From contig CAIZGX010000054.1 of the NCBI GenBank assembly GCA_903932685.1, positions 1 through 45,570 on the forward strand: 45,570 nt of DNA, given 5' to 3'. The notes under the pieces were generated by a model. That model saw only the letters and a program-made list of their open reading frames with translations, had not been told where the DNA came from and made no database searches. The position numbers were made by a program, and so were the translations under genes. The stretch's first letter is position 1. Every line of letters begins with the position of its first letter. This DNA comes from an uncultured Bacteroidota bacterium. GTDB lineage: Bacteria; Bacteroidota; Bacteroidia; Flavobacteriales_D; Sanyastnellaceae. This document shows positions 8,623 through 17,214 of the stretch, one piece after another.

Positions 8623-10818
8623 ATGAAAAAAAATATGAGTTTAAGAAAAAACGCGCAACAGGAAATTAACAGTAGAGTTCCATTGCCAGGGGTTACAAGT
8701 GGTCAAAGAATAAGTGAGTACTTCGGTGATAATGTATTTAACCCGCATAAAATGCGTGAATATCTTCCTGAAGATTTGTATGATAATTTAATGTCTTGTA
8801 TCAATCAAGGAACACGTATCGATAGAAACGTTGCAGATCATATTGCTGCCGGCATGAAGGAATGGGCTATCAGCAAAGGTGCCACACACTTTACCCACTG
8901 GTTTCAACCTCTGACAGGCGCAACTGCTGAAAAACACGATAGTTTCTTCAAGCCATTAGGCGATGGAAGAGCTATTGAGAAGTTTGAGGGAACCATGTTG
9001 GTTCAACAAGAGCCAGATGCTTCGTCATTTCCAAATGGAGGAATTCGAAATACCTTTGAAGCTCGCGGATATACCTTATGGGATCCGTCTTCACCGGCAT
9101 TCATTGTAGGCAACACGTTGTGCATCCCTACCATTTTCATTTCATACACAGGACATGCTCTTGATTACAAGATGCCTTTGATTAAAGCTCTTCAAGTTGT
9201 GGATACTGCAGCTACTGCGGTTTGTCAATATTTCGACAAAGATGTAAATAAAGTTAACACAACCTTAGGATGGGAGCAAGAGTTTTTCTTGGTGGATTCA
9301 GCCTTACACAAGGCCCGTCCTGACTTGGCTATGACAGGTCGAGTGTTATTTGGACATAAGCCTGCAAAAGGACAACAATTGGAAGATCACTATTTCGGAA
9401 GTATTCCGGAAAGAGTGTTGGCTTATATGAAAGACTTCGAATACGAAGCACATTTATTAGGCATTCCTGTAACCACGCGTCACAACGAGGTGGCTCCAAA
9501 TCAGTATGAAGTTGCTCCAATGTTCGAAGAAGCAAATCTGGCCAACGATCACAATCAGTTATTAATGGACTTGTTGAAGAAGATTGCTCAGAAGCATAAC
9601 TTCAATGTGCTTCTCCATGAAAAGCCTTTCGAAGGCGTGAATGGAAGCGGGAAGCATAACAACTGGGCATTGGCTACGAACACAGGCGTGAACCTTCTTC
9701 GTCCTGGTAAAAACCCAAAGTCTAACCTTCAGTTCTTAACCTTCATGGTGAATACAGTCGCTGCTATTCACGAAAATGCAGACGTTCTTCGTGCTTCTAT
9801 TGCAACCGTTGGAAACGACCACCGCTTGGGTGCTAACGAAGCCCCTCCTGCAATTATGAGTTGTTTCTTAGGTGAGCAGCTGAATGCAATGCTTGATAAT
9901 CTTGAAAAGAATATCAAGGCTGGAAAAATGACTCCAGAAGATAAAACTGAGTTGAAATTGAATATTGGAAAGTTGCCACAAGTACTCCTAGACAACACAG
10001 ATAGAAATAGAACGTCTCCGTTTGCTTTTACTGGAAACAAATTCGAATTCCGTGCCGTAGGTTCAAGCGCTAACTGCGCAAATGCCATGATTACCTTGAA
10101 CACCATTGTTGCGAATCGCTTGATTCAATTCAAGAAGGATGTTGACGCACGCATAGCAAAAGGAGATGACAAGGATGAGGCAATCTTGAAAGAGCTTCAA
10201 CGTTTAATTAAACAAAGCAAGGCTATTCGCTTTGAAGGAAACGGATATGGAGACGAGTGGGTGAAAGAAGCTGCAAAGAGAGGACTGTCTAACTTAAAAG
10301 ATACTCCGGCAGCTCTGAAAGTGTGGAAAGACAGGAAGGTAATAGCTATGTTCGAAAAGTTGAATGTATTAACCGGCGAAGAAATTCATGCCCGCTATGA
10401 AATTGAAGTAGAGAACTACGGACGTCGTCGTGAAATTGAAGCGGAAATTGTGGTAGACATGGCTGTGAATCAGATTATCCCAGCTGCCTTAAGATACCAA
10501 AGTGAGTTGATTAATAACGTTCAAGGTTTAAAAGCTGTTTTAGGAGCAAAGGAATACAAAGAGATGTCTAAGACTCAACTGGGACTTATTATGGAAATCT
10601 CGCAGCATGTCAACGGACTGAAGGCTTGTACGGAGGGTATTGTGGTAGAGCAAGGCAAGGTAAATCACAGTAATACAGAGAAGATGGCGGAAATATATTG
10701 TCACAAGATTAAGCCTTTAATGGATTCGGCAAGAGATGCTGCTGATGCCTTAGAGCAAATCATAGATGACAATACTTGGCCAATACCAAAGATGCGTGAG
10801 CTTTTGTTCACTTGCTAA
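8623..10818 (+). CDS. glnN: Type III glutamine synthetase
   Basis: Makes glutamine from glutamate, ammonia and ATP. The length of 731 residues fits GSIII, against about 450-470 for GSI. Family signatures include PLTGATAEKHDSF near residue 96, the metal-binding LGWEQEFFLVD near 215, RHNEVAPNQYE near 286 and the ATP-site segment NGSGKHNNWALAT near 338. It stands alone on the plus strand, diverging from the tgt operon, with its own promoter. A second in-frame ATG lies at 8635. I keep 8623 because it directly follows the leader hairpin, but 8635 cannot be excluded. Confidence 0.96.
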   Translation: MKKNMSLRKNAQQEINSRVPLPGVTSGQRISEYFGDNVFNPHKMREYLPEDLYDNLMSCINQGTRIDRNVADHIAAGMKEWAISKGATHFTHWFQPLTGATAEKHDSFFKPLGDGRAIEKFEGTMLVQQEPDASSFPNGGIRNTFEARGYTLWDPSSPAFIVGNTLCIPTIFISYTGHALDYKMPLIKALQVVDTAATAVCQYFDKDVNKVNTTLGWEQEFFLVDSALHKARPDLAMTGRVLFGHKPAKGQQLEDHYFGSIPERVLAYMKDFEYEAHLLGIPVTTRHNEVAPNQYEVAPMFEEANLANDHNQLLMDLLKKIAQKHNFNVLLHEKPFEGVNGSGKHNNWALATNTGVNLLRPGKNPKSNLQFLTFMVNTVAAIHENADVLRASIATVGNDHRLGANEAPPAIMSCFLGEQLNAMLDNLEKNIKAGKMTPEDKTELKLNIGKLPQVLLDNTDRNRTSPFAFTGNKFEFRAVGSSANCANAMITLNTIVANRLIQFKKDVDARIAKGDDKDEAILKELQRLIKQSKAIRFEGNGYGDEWVKEAAKRGLSNLKDTPAALKVWKDRKVIAMFEKLNVLTGEEIHARYEIEVENYGRRREIEAEIVVDMAVNQIIPAALRYQSELINNVQGLKAVLGAKEYKEMSKTQLGLIMEISQHVNGLKACTEGIVVEQGKVNHSNTEKMAEIYCHKIKPLMDSARDAADALEQIIDDNTWPIPKMRELLFTC

Positions 10819-10841
10819 TAAGAGCGTTTAGATAATTTCGA

Positions 10842-10877
10842 TTTTGTGCGGAAAAGTCACTTTTTTGTTTATTTTCG
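10842..10877 (+). promoter_or_regulatory. Candidate promoter of the PorE-like gene
   Basis: TTTTG at 10842-10846 and TATTTTCG at 10870-10877 are separated by 23 bases. The -7 box differs from TAnnTTTG at one position (C for T). It lies 36 bases upstream of the ATG at 10914. The spacing is at the long end of the accepted range. Confidence 0.4.
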
Positions 10878-10913
10878 CAATTACTAACTTTTAACTGGAC
10901 TAAAACATAACGT

Positions 10914-12992
10914 ATGAGATTTTTCAAATCTATCTTGGTTTTGTTTGTTTGTTTGTCATCGGTATCGTTGATGAATGCTCAAAATAAAAAGATTCAACAA
11001 GCCGACATCGAGTTTGCCGGGCAGGGCTACAACCAAGCCGCAAAAATTTATATCGGAGAGGTTACTAAAATTAAAAATATCGACGAGAAAGCTCGTGTTT
11101 TATACAATATCGCGGAATGTTATAGAAATACCAAGCGTTATGGAATGAGCTTGGATTATTATGACAAGGCCATTAACGCTAAGTACGATAAGAAAACCGC
11201 AGATGTTTATCTGAACTACGGTGTGGCTCTTCAAGAAATGGATCGTATAGAAGATGCAATCGTTCAATACAACAAATACAAGGAGCGAGGCGGAAACGCT
11301 GCTTTAGCCGATATGCGTATTCAAACATGCACGAATGCAGCAACTGCTAAAAAGACAAGCGCTAAATCACCTTACGTTGCTGAGAATGTTGAATTCCTGA
11401 ATTCCTCAGAGGAAGATTTTGGATTGGCTTATGCTTCAAAGAAATGGGATGAGTTCGTATTTACCTCTGCTCGTAAAGAGTCTGTAGGAAGTGGATTAAG
11501 TCCAATCAACGGTGATGAGTTTAAAGATGTTTTTGTTGCAAAGTTGGACAAGAAGTTTAAGTTTCAAGGCGCACCTATGCCTGCGAGCATTACTGTAAAT
11601 ACAGAGTCTCACGAAGCTGCCGGAGCTTTCGACAAAGACTACAAAACAATGTTTTTCACGCGCTGCGGTTTCGACAAAAAAGGAAGAATGGGTTGCGATA
11701 TCTATACGGCAAATAAGCAAGGAGACAACTTCGCAGCAGCTTCAATCATTGATATTATCAGCAGAGAGTCTGATGACTCGTCTCGTGTTGGACAACCATG
11801 TCTTTCCGCAGACGAGCAGTATTTAATATTTGCTTCAAACATGCCAGGCGGCAAGGGCGGAAGAGATTTGTGGTATATGACTTTCGACAAGAAAGCGAAG
11901 AAATGGGCAAACCTGACTAATCTTGCTTCAATCAACACCGCAGGTGACGAATACTATCCTTACATGACAGAAGACGGAACTTTATACTTCGCTTCAAATG
12001 GTTACCCAGGATTGGGAGGATTAGATATCTTCAAAGCAAAGAAAACAGGAGAAATGACGTATGCAGATGTAACTGCAATGCCAGCTCCAATTAACTCTGC
12101 TTCTGATGACTTCGCATTCATACTAGACAAAAAGCCTGTTTTAGATAACGTATTAATGGAAGGCGTATTCGCATGTTATTTCTCATCAAACCGTCCAGGA
12201 GGTAAAGGAAAAGATGATATCTGGCGTGCGTACGAGCGTCCTTTGGAATTCACCATGACAGGTACTGCTTACAACAAAAAAACAGGAAGTACGCTTTCAG
12301 GATGCAAAGTGACCATTGTTGGATCAGACGGATCTACATACAACGTAGTTACAGATGCTAACGGAAGTTTCTTTTTAGATAAAACAAAGGTTAAATTCGA
12401 AACTAAATACACTGTTGATATTCAAAAGGAAAATTTCATAGGAACTGCAGATAAATTCTCTACCAAAGGAGCAAAAGAGTCTACGAACTACCAACAAGAT
12501 TATTTCTTAATTCCTGTTGAAATTGGAAAGGAATACCCAATGCCAACGGTATTGTATCCTTTCAACAAGACAGAATTATTAATCACAGATGATGTAAACA
12601 GTGCCGATTCCTTGAATTACTTGTTGAATATCTTAACCGAAAATCCAACATTTGTTGTTCAGCTTGAATCCCACACAGATGCTCGTGGCGATGTGCCAAG
12701 TAATGACAGACTTTCTCAAGGTCGTGCAGAAACTTGTGTTACCTACTTAACGTCAAAAGGAATTGCAGTTGAACGTTTAGTAGCAAAAGGAAAGGGTGAG
12801 AGCGAGCCTCGTACCATCAAGGAAGGAGACCGTTTGTCTGCAGAGACTTTCGCTGAATTCCCAATTGGTACTTTGTTAGATGAAGTTTTCATCAGCACAA
12901 TTGATAACAATGATTCTCGTGAGCGTGCTCACCAATTGAATCGTCGTACAACATTCAGAATCCTAAGAACGGACTACGTTCCAAAGAAATAG
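10914..12992 (+). CDS. PorE-like outer-membrane protein (TPR, PD40 propeller, CarboxypepD_reg-like, OmpA domain)
   Basis: A 692-residue exported protein. Signal peptide at residues 1-23 (to MNAQ). TPR-like helices at about 25-135. PD40/WD40-like beta-propeller strands at about 150-440, with repeats such as YLIFASNMPGGKGGRDLWY and TLYFASNGYPGLGGLDIF. A carboxypeptidase-regulatory-like fold at about 447-530. A C-terminal OmpA peptidoglycan-binding domain at about 545-690, with ESHTDARGD and NRRTTFRI. The same four-part order is known in PorE, a T9SS-associated protein that ties the machinery to peptidoglycan. Other T9SS cargo is encoded in this window, which fits. Domain calls are firm; PorE equivalence is an inference. 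Confidence 0.85.
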   Translation: MRFFKSILVLFVCLSSVSLMNAQNKKIQQADIEFAGQGYNQAAKIYIGEVTKIKNIDEKARVLYNIAECYRNTKRYGMSLDYYDKAINAKYDKKTADVYLNYGVALQEMDRIEDAIVQYNKYKERGGNAALADMRIQTCTNAATAKKTSAKSPYVAENVEFLNSSEEDFGLAYASKKWDEFVFTSARKESVGSGLSPINGDEFKDVFVAKLDKKFKFQGAPMPASITVNTESHEAAGAFDKDYKTMFFTRCGFDKKGRMGCDIYTANKQGDNFAAASIIDIISRESDDSSRVGQPCLSADEQYLIFASNMPGGKGGRDLWYMTFDKKAKKWANLTNLASINTAGDEYYPYMTEDGTLYFASNGYPGLGGLDIFKAKKTGEMTYADVTAMPAPINSASDDFAFILDKKPVLDNVLMEGVFACYFSSNRPGGKGKDDIWRAYERPLEFTMTGTAYNKKTGSTLSGCKVTIVGSDGSTYNVVTDANGSFFLDKTKVKFETKYTVDIQKENFIGTADKFSTKGAKESTNYQQDYFLIPVEIGKEYPMPTVLYPFNKTELLITDDVNSADSLNYLLNILTENPTFVVQLESHTDARGDVPSNDRLSQGRAETCVTYLTSKGIAVERLVAKGKGESEPRTIKEGDRLSAETFAEFPIGTLLDEVFISTIDNNDSRERAHQLNRRTTFRILRTDYVPKK

Positions 12993-13005
12993 CAAAAAAC
13001 TAAAG

Positions 13006-13038
13006 AAAGGGCTGACACTCGTTGTCAGCCCTTTTTAT
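13006..13038 (+). terminator. Strong intrinsic terminator, immediately before purM
   Basis: A perfect 12-bp stem pairs 13006-13017 with 13023-13034 around the 5-nt loop CTCGT. The run of T continues to 13035, then ATTT. The purM start codon at 13045 is only 10 bases past the stem, so no ordinary promoter fits between them. Confidence 0.9.
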
Positions 13039-13044
13039 TTATAT

Positions 13045-14217
13045 ATGAGTCAAGCCGAAAACAGATACAACAGCAGAGGGGTAAGTGCTTCCAAGGAAGA
13101 CGTTCATGCTGCCATTAAAAACATTGACAAAGGTCTTTTTCCTAAGGCTTTTTGTAAAATTGTCCCCGACTACCTTACCGGAAGCGAAGAGCATTGCATT
13201 GTTATGCATGCCGACGGCGCAGGAACGAAGTCTTCCTTAGCTTATGTCTATTGGAAAGAAACAGGAGATCTTTCTGTTTGGAAGGGAATTGCACAAGACG
13301 CCATTGTCATGAACATTGATGACCTACTTTGTGTGGGAGCCATTGACAACATTCTTCTCAGCAGCACAATTGGAAGAAACAAGAATCTAATACCAGGAGA
13401 GGTGATTTCAGCAATTATCTCTGGAACAGAGGAACTGTGCAACGAGCTTGAAAAGCACGGAGTAAAGATTCATACAACAGGCGGAGAAACAGCCGATGTG
13501 GGTGATTTGGTCCGAACCATTATAGTTGACTCAACTGTCGTTTGCCGCATGCGCAGAGACGAGGTCATTGACAATGCGAACATTGCTCCAGGACAAGTTA
13601 TTGTTGGTTTGGCATCATACGGACAAACAACCTACGAATCTGAATACAACGGAGGAATGGGAAGTAACGGTCTTACTTCTGCACGACACGATGTATTCTA
13701 TAACGATTTGATTGCGAAGTATCCTGAGTCATTCGATAGCGCAATTCCAAAGGAGTTGGTTTATTCAGGATCTTACACTTTAACAGATTATGTTCACGAT
13801 GCGGAATTGAATGCAGGGAAATTGGTTCTTTCACCAACTAGAACTTACGCTCCAATTGTGAAGCGAATTCTCGCAAATCGTCGTAGCAAAATCAAAGGTA
13901 TGGTGCATTGCAGCGGAGGTGGACAAACGAAGGTTCTTCACTTCACCAACAATGTTCACATTGTGAAAGACAACTTGTTCGCAATACCACCACTGTTTAA
14001 AATGATTCAAGAAGAATCGAAAACACCGTGGCAGGAAATGTACAAAGTCTTCAACATGGGACACCGCATGGAGTTTTATACAGACGAAGAAACGGCTTTG
14101 GAAATTATCAATTACGCAGATCAAATGGGATGCGCAGCGCAAATCATAGGCCGCGTTGAAGCAGGAGAAGGTAACACATTAGAAATTCGTTCCGAACACG
14201 GAACATTTCAATACTAA
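13045..14217 (+). CDS. purM: Phosphoribosylformylglycinamidine cyclo-ligase (AIR synthetase)
   Basis: Fifth step of de novo purine synthesis: ATP-dependent closure of FGAM to AIR. The 390-residue protein carries the PurM signatures MHADGAGTKSSLAY near residue 53, the acidic stretch MNIDDLLCVGA near 89 and TTGGETADVGD near 145. It is longer than the E. coli enzyme (about 345), as I recall for the Bacteroidota branch. It opens a purM-prfA-pyrF run: prfA starts 9 bases after its stop. Its ATG sits 10 bases behind a strong terminator hairpin, so expression depends on read-through, attenuation or a promoter hidden in the upstream gene. Confidence 0.94.
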   Translation: MSQAENRYNSRGVSASKEDVHAAIKNIDKGLFPKAFCKIVPDYLTGSEEHCIVMHADGAGTKSSLAYVYWKETGDLSVWKGIAQDAIVMNIDDLLCVGAIDNILLSSTIGRNKNLIPGEVISAIISGTEELCNELEKHGVKIHTTGGETADVGDLVRTIIVDSTVVCRMRRDEVIDNANIAPGQVIVGLASYGQTTYESEYNGGMGSNGLTSARHDVFYNDLIAKYPESFDSAIPKELVYSGSYTLTDYVHDAELNAGKLVLSPTRTYAPIVKRILANRRSKIKGMVHCSGGGQTKVLHFTNNVHIVKDNLFAIPPLFKMIQEESKTPWQEMYKVFNMGHRMEFYTDEETALEIINYADQMGCAAQIIGRVEAGEGNTLEIRSEHGTFQY

Positions 14218-14226
14218 ATCGAAAGC

Positions 14227-15303
14227 ATGGAGTTAATCGATCGTTTGTCGGCTATTTCAGACAGATACAGAGAAGTGGGAAAGAGCATCACCGACCCTAC
14301 GGTTATCGCCGACATGAAAAAATATCCGACACTCATGCGCGAGTATCGTGAGTTGGAAAAGATTAACGACGTATATCTCGAATACAAAAAGGCACTCGAT
14401 GATTTAAAGGGAGCAAAGGAAATTCTATACAGCAATGAAAGTGCCGACTTGAAAGAGATGGCGCAAGAAGAGTACAACGAATTGTCTCCGAAGATTGTTG
14501 AAATGGAAGATGCTATTAAGTTTATTCTTATTCCAAAAGACCCAGAAGATACCAAGAACGTTATTGTCGAAATCCGAGCTGGAACAGGTGGAGACGAAGC
14601 TTCTATCTTTGCCGGAGACCTTTACAAAATGTATACGAGATACATTCAAGACCAAGGTTGGAAAATTGAAGTGTTGAATTTGAGTGAAGGAACCATGGGC
14701 GGATTCAAAGAGGTTTCGTTCAAGGTGGAAGGAGATGAAGTTTATGGCACCATGAAGTTTGAAAGCGGTGTGCATCGGGTGCAGCGTGTTCCAGCAACAG
14801 AAACGCAAGGACGTGTTCATACATCGGCGGCCACCGTTGCTGTTATGCCTGAGGCAGAGGAATTCGACGTAGTCGTAAATATGTCAGATATTCGCAGAGA
14901 TACCTACCGCGCAAGTGGTGCAGGTGGACAGCACGTAAACAAAACTGAATCTGCCGTTCGTTTGACCCACCTTCCAACCGGAGTTGTTGTAGCTTGTCAG
15001 GAGGGTAGAAGTCAGCACGAAAACTTAGACAAAGCCATGACCATGCTTCGTTCACGAATCTTCGAAGCAGAAGTGAATCGCAGACATGAAGAGCGTTCAA
15101 GAATGCGCAAGTCGTTGGTGAGCACAGGAGATAGAAGCGCGAAGATTCGGACGTACAATTATCCGCAAGGACGTGTGACCGATCACCGCATTAACCTAAC
15201 CTTGTATAATTTAGATGCAGCAATGAATGGCGAAATATCCGAAGTCATTGAAGCATTGAAATTAGCAGAGAACACAGAAAAACTTAAGGAAGGAAATTCA
15301 TAA
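14227..15303 (+). CDS. prfA: Peptide chain release factor 1
   Basis: Recognises UAA and UAG in the ribosomal A site and triggers peptide release. The length of 358 residues is standard. The stop-codon-reading PAT tripeptide is in [10 protein letters not shown] near residue 190 (RF2 would have SPF), and the catalytic GGQ is in [15 protein letters not shown] near residue 236. It lies between purM (9-base gap) and pyrF (1-base gap), so the three are very likely one transcript. Confidence 0.97.
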   Translation: MELIDRLSAISDRYREVGKSITDPTVIADMKKYPTLMREYRELEKINDVYLEYKKALDDLKGAKEILYSNESADLKEMAQEEYNELSPKIVEMEDAIKFILIPKDPEDTKNVIVEIRAGTGGDEASIFAGDLYKMYTRYIQDQGWKIEVLNLSEGTMGGFKEVSFKVEGDEVYGTMKFESGVHRVQRVPATETQGRVHTSAATVAVMPEAEEFDVVVNMSDIRRDTYRASGAGGQHVNKTESAVRLTHLPTGVVVACQEGRSQHENLDKAMTMLRSRIFEAEVNRRHEERSRMRKSLVSTGDRSAKIRTYNYPQGRVTDHRINLTLYNLDAAMNGEISEVIEALKLAENTEKLKEGNS

Positions 15304-15304
15304 G

Positions 15305-16090
15305 ATGAATAAAGCAAAATTGTTAGAGCTCATTCGTTCAAGAAAAAGTTTCTTGTGCGTTGGATTGGATACAGACCCTACAAAGCTTCCAATAGGCGTT
15401 GGAGCGCTTGAATTCAATAAGGCAATCATTGATGCCACTCGGGAGTTTGCAGTGGCGTATAAGCCGAATTTGGCTTTTTATGAAGCCATGGGAAGAGAAG
15501 GATGGGACATTCTTGAGGAAACCGTTGCATATATCGGAAACGAACATTTCACGATTGCAGATGCGAAGCGCGGAGATATCGGAAACACTTCGAGCTATTA
15601 CGCGAAAGCATTTTTTGAAACCTACGGATTCGACAGCATTACCGTTGCTCCTTATATGGGCAAAGACAGCGTTTCGCCTTTCTTGCAGTTTCAAGATAAG
15701 TGGGCAATCGTTTTGGCGCTCACTTCAAATGAAGGATCGAAAGATTTTCAAACACAGAAAATAGGTGAGGAGTATCTTTTTGAAAAAGTATTGCGCGATG
15801 TTGCTTCTTGGGGAACCGACGAAAACACCATGTTCGTAGTTGGCGCAACCAAAGCGGAAAGCCTTGCCCAGATTCGTCAAATTATTCCAAACCACTTCTT
15901 ACTTGTTCCTGGCGTTGGCGCTCAAGGCGGAAGTCTTCAAGACGTTGTGAAATACGGAATGAACAACGAAGTCGGATTGTTAGTGAATGCGAGTCGTTCT
16001 ATCTTGTATGCCTCATCTGGCGGAGATTACGCGAGTGCTGCTGCTGCAGAAGCGAAGAAAATGCAGGAGGAAATGGCGGTTTACTTATAA
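15305..16090 (+). CDS. pyrF: Orotidine 5'-phosphate decarboxylase (type 2)
   Basis: Final step of UMP synthesis: decarboxylation of OMP. At 261 residues it belongs to the longer type 2 group. The N-terminal substrate-binding motif VGLDTDPTKLP starts near residue 19 and the catalytic loop is DAKRGDIGNTS near residue 87. It starts one base after the prfA stop. Its last 6 bases overlap the 3' end of the convergent toxin gene, so the two transcripts are antisense to each other at their ends. Confidence 0.96.
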   Translation: MNKAKLLELIRSRKSFLCVGLDTDPTKLPIGVGALEFNKAIIDATREFAVAYKPNLAFYEAMGREGWDILEETVAYIGNEHFTIADAKRGDIGNTSSYYAKAFFETYGFDSITVAPYMGKDSVSPFLQFQDKWAIVLALTSNEGSKDFQTQKIGEEYLFEKVLRDVASWGTDENTMFVVGATKAESLAQIRQIIPNHFLLVPGVGAQGGSLQDVVKYGMNNEVGLLVNASRSILYASSGGDYASAAAAEAKKMQEEMAVYL

Positions 16091-16378
16091 TTTATCTTCC
16101 GGATTCCTGCTGAAATGAAAAACGGATAATATGATTATTTCATTATTGGGTAGAATCTCAAAAACAACTACAAAAGGAAATTTGTTTAAGAGGGCTTCTC
16201 TTACGGTATTGAATTTAACAGGGAATAGAAGTGGATTACTTTCGAGTATCTCTAGAATTGAAAAGACTTCTTTAGTGAATGAAGTTCCTAAATTTATTTG
16301 GTTGTTTTCATAGTAATCTCGGGCGTTTTCAATTTCTTGAAATGCTCTATCTAGTATTACAATTTGAAATTTACCCAT
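16085..16378 (-). CDS. RelE/ParE superfamily toxin
   Basis: A 97-residue toxin of a type II toxin-antitoxin pair. It starts with the beta-strand FQIVILDRAFQEIENARDYY. The later VREALLNKFPFVVVFEI and the C-terminal IILSVFHFSRNPE are characteristic of the ParE branch. ParE proteins inhibit gyrase and RelE proteins cleave mRNA; the branch here looks ParE-like but the target is not proven. It starts 8 bases after the antitoxin stop. Its end overlaps pyrF on the other strand, so the pair sits flush against the core operon. Confidence 0.88.
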   Translation of the reverse strand: MGKFQIVILDRAFQEIENARDYYENNQINLGTSFTKEVFSILEILESNPLLFPVKFNTVREALLNKFPFVVVFEILPNNEIIILSVFHFSRNPEDKL

Positions 16379-16386
16379 TGAAAAAA

Positions 16387-16614
16387 TTAAATATTGCCTA
16401 GTTTTTTCTTTGCTTCAGCTAATGAAAGGCCCGATTCCACGCCAGTTTGATAATGTACTGACCGTTTAATCATTTCTTCTTGATCCTTTTGTGAAAGCAT
16501 ACTAGAATTATTCTCGCGGTAGACCTCAAGTAACTTGAATATAACTTCAAGCACCTTGTTGTCGGCTTCGTCTATATATTCATGGACTTTAGTTCTTAAT
16601 GCTGTTGTTGTCAT
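16387..16614 (-). CDS. Antitoxin of the RelE/ParE pair
   Basis: A 75-residue protein directly upstream of the toxin gene (8-base gap) on the same strand. The first 35 residues are predicted helical (TTALRTKVHEYIDEADNKVL). The C-terminal part (GLSLAEAKKKLG) looks like the flexible tail that wraps the toxin. This short form is common with RelE/ParE toxins in Bacteroidota. I see no classical ribbon-helix-helix motif. An inverted repeat just upstream is a possible autoregulatory site. Confidence 0.82.
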   Translation of the reverse strand: MTTTALRTKVHEYIDEADNKVLEVIFKLLEVYRENNSSMLSQKDQEEMIKRSVHYQTGVESGLSLAEAKKKLGNI

Positions 16615-16624
16615 AATCTCAAAG

Positions 16625-16647
16625 TTTGATGATCTAAGTTAATCAAA
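16625..16647 (-). promoter_or_regulatory. Inverted repeat upstream of the antitoxin (possible operator)
   Basis: TTTGAT at 16625-16630 and ATCAAA at 16642-16647 form a 6-bp inverted repeat with an 11-base centre. It is 10-33 bases upstream of the antitoxin ATG. A weak -7-like AAACTTTG lies at 16620-16627 on the minus strand. Toxin-antitoxin operons are usually repressed by their own complex at such sites. Confidence 0.4.
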
Positions 16648-17202
16648 TTAATTCACAGAATGTTCTCTAACCATACAAAACGTCTTAAACCCACTCACCA
16701 CGCGTTCTTCGTGAACACGAAATCCGATGCGTTCGTAGACGCGTTTGTTTTTCTCAATAGTCGTTTCAATCAAAATGGGTAATTGTTTTTCTTGTTGAAA
16801 TTGAAACAAGGCATCGCGCAAATCGTAGATTGCTCCGTGTCCGCGTGCCGATTTTCGAACGGCTAAGTAACTGCAATGAATGTAGTTCTCCCATTGCGAA
16901 TGAAAGCGATGAACTTCTCGCTTTCGAAGCCATACGCGCAAAATACGCAGCGGTCCTATTCCAAATAAAATAAGCGGAAGTTCAATGATAAAGGCAGCCG
17001 AGCGCTTGTCCTTTGCTTCGAAGAAGCAGATGATTCCTTCGTTTTTTGAATCTATAAACACGCCCTTGTTGCGGCTCGCTTCCGAATATAAAAAACGAGC
17101 AACAAGCGAAACCTTCAAACGAAAAAAGCCCTTGCTTCCAATCGAAAAAATAACTGATCGATTGTCTACAAGGGTCTCTTTTAAAATTTCTAACGCGTTC
17201 AC
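16648..17202 (-). CDS. GNAT-like N-acetyltransferase domain protein
   Basis: A 184-residue protein with a late-appearing GNAT core. The strand LAVRKSARGHGAIYDLRDAL near residue 112 resembles the acetyl-CoA-binding R/QxxGxG/A motif. It is followed by the common IETTIEKNKRVYERIGFRV, in which the Asn and YERIGF are typical of GNAT motif B. The substrate is unknown. The gene starts 12 bases after pruA and may be part of the M49 peptidase-pruA-GNAT run. Codon use is not obviously different from its neighbours. Confidence 0.8.
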   Translation of the reverse strand: MNALEILKETLVDNRSVIFSIGSKGFFRLKVSLVARFLYSEASRNKGVFIDSKNEGIICFFEAKDKRSAAFIIELPLILFGIGPLRILRVWLRKREVHRFHSQWENYIHCSYLAVRKSARGHGAIYDLRDALFQFQQEKQLPILIETTIEKNKRVYERIGFRVHEERVVSGFKTFCMVREHSVN

Positions 17203-17214
17203 AAGCCTTATTGC

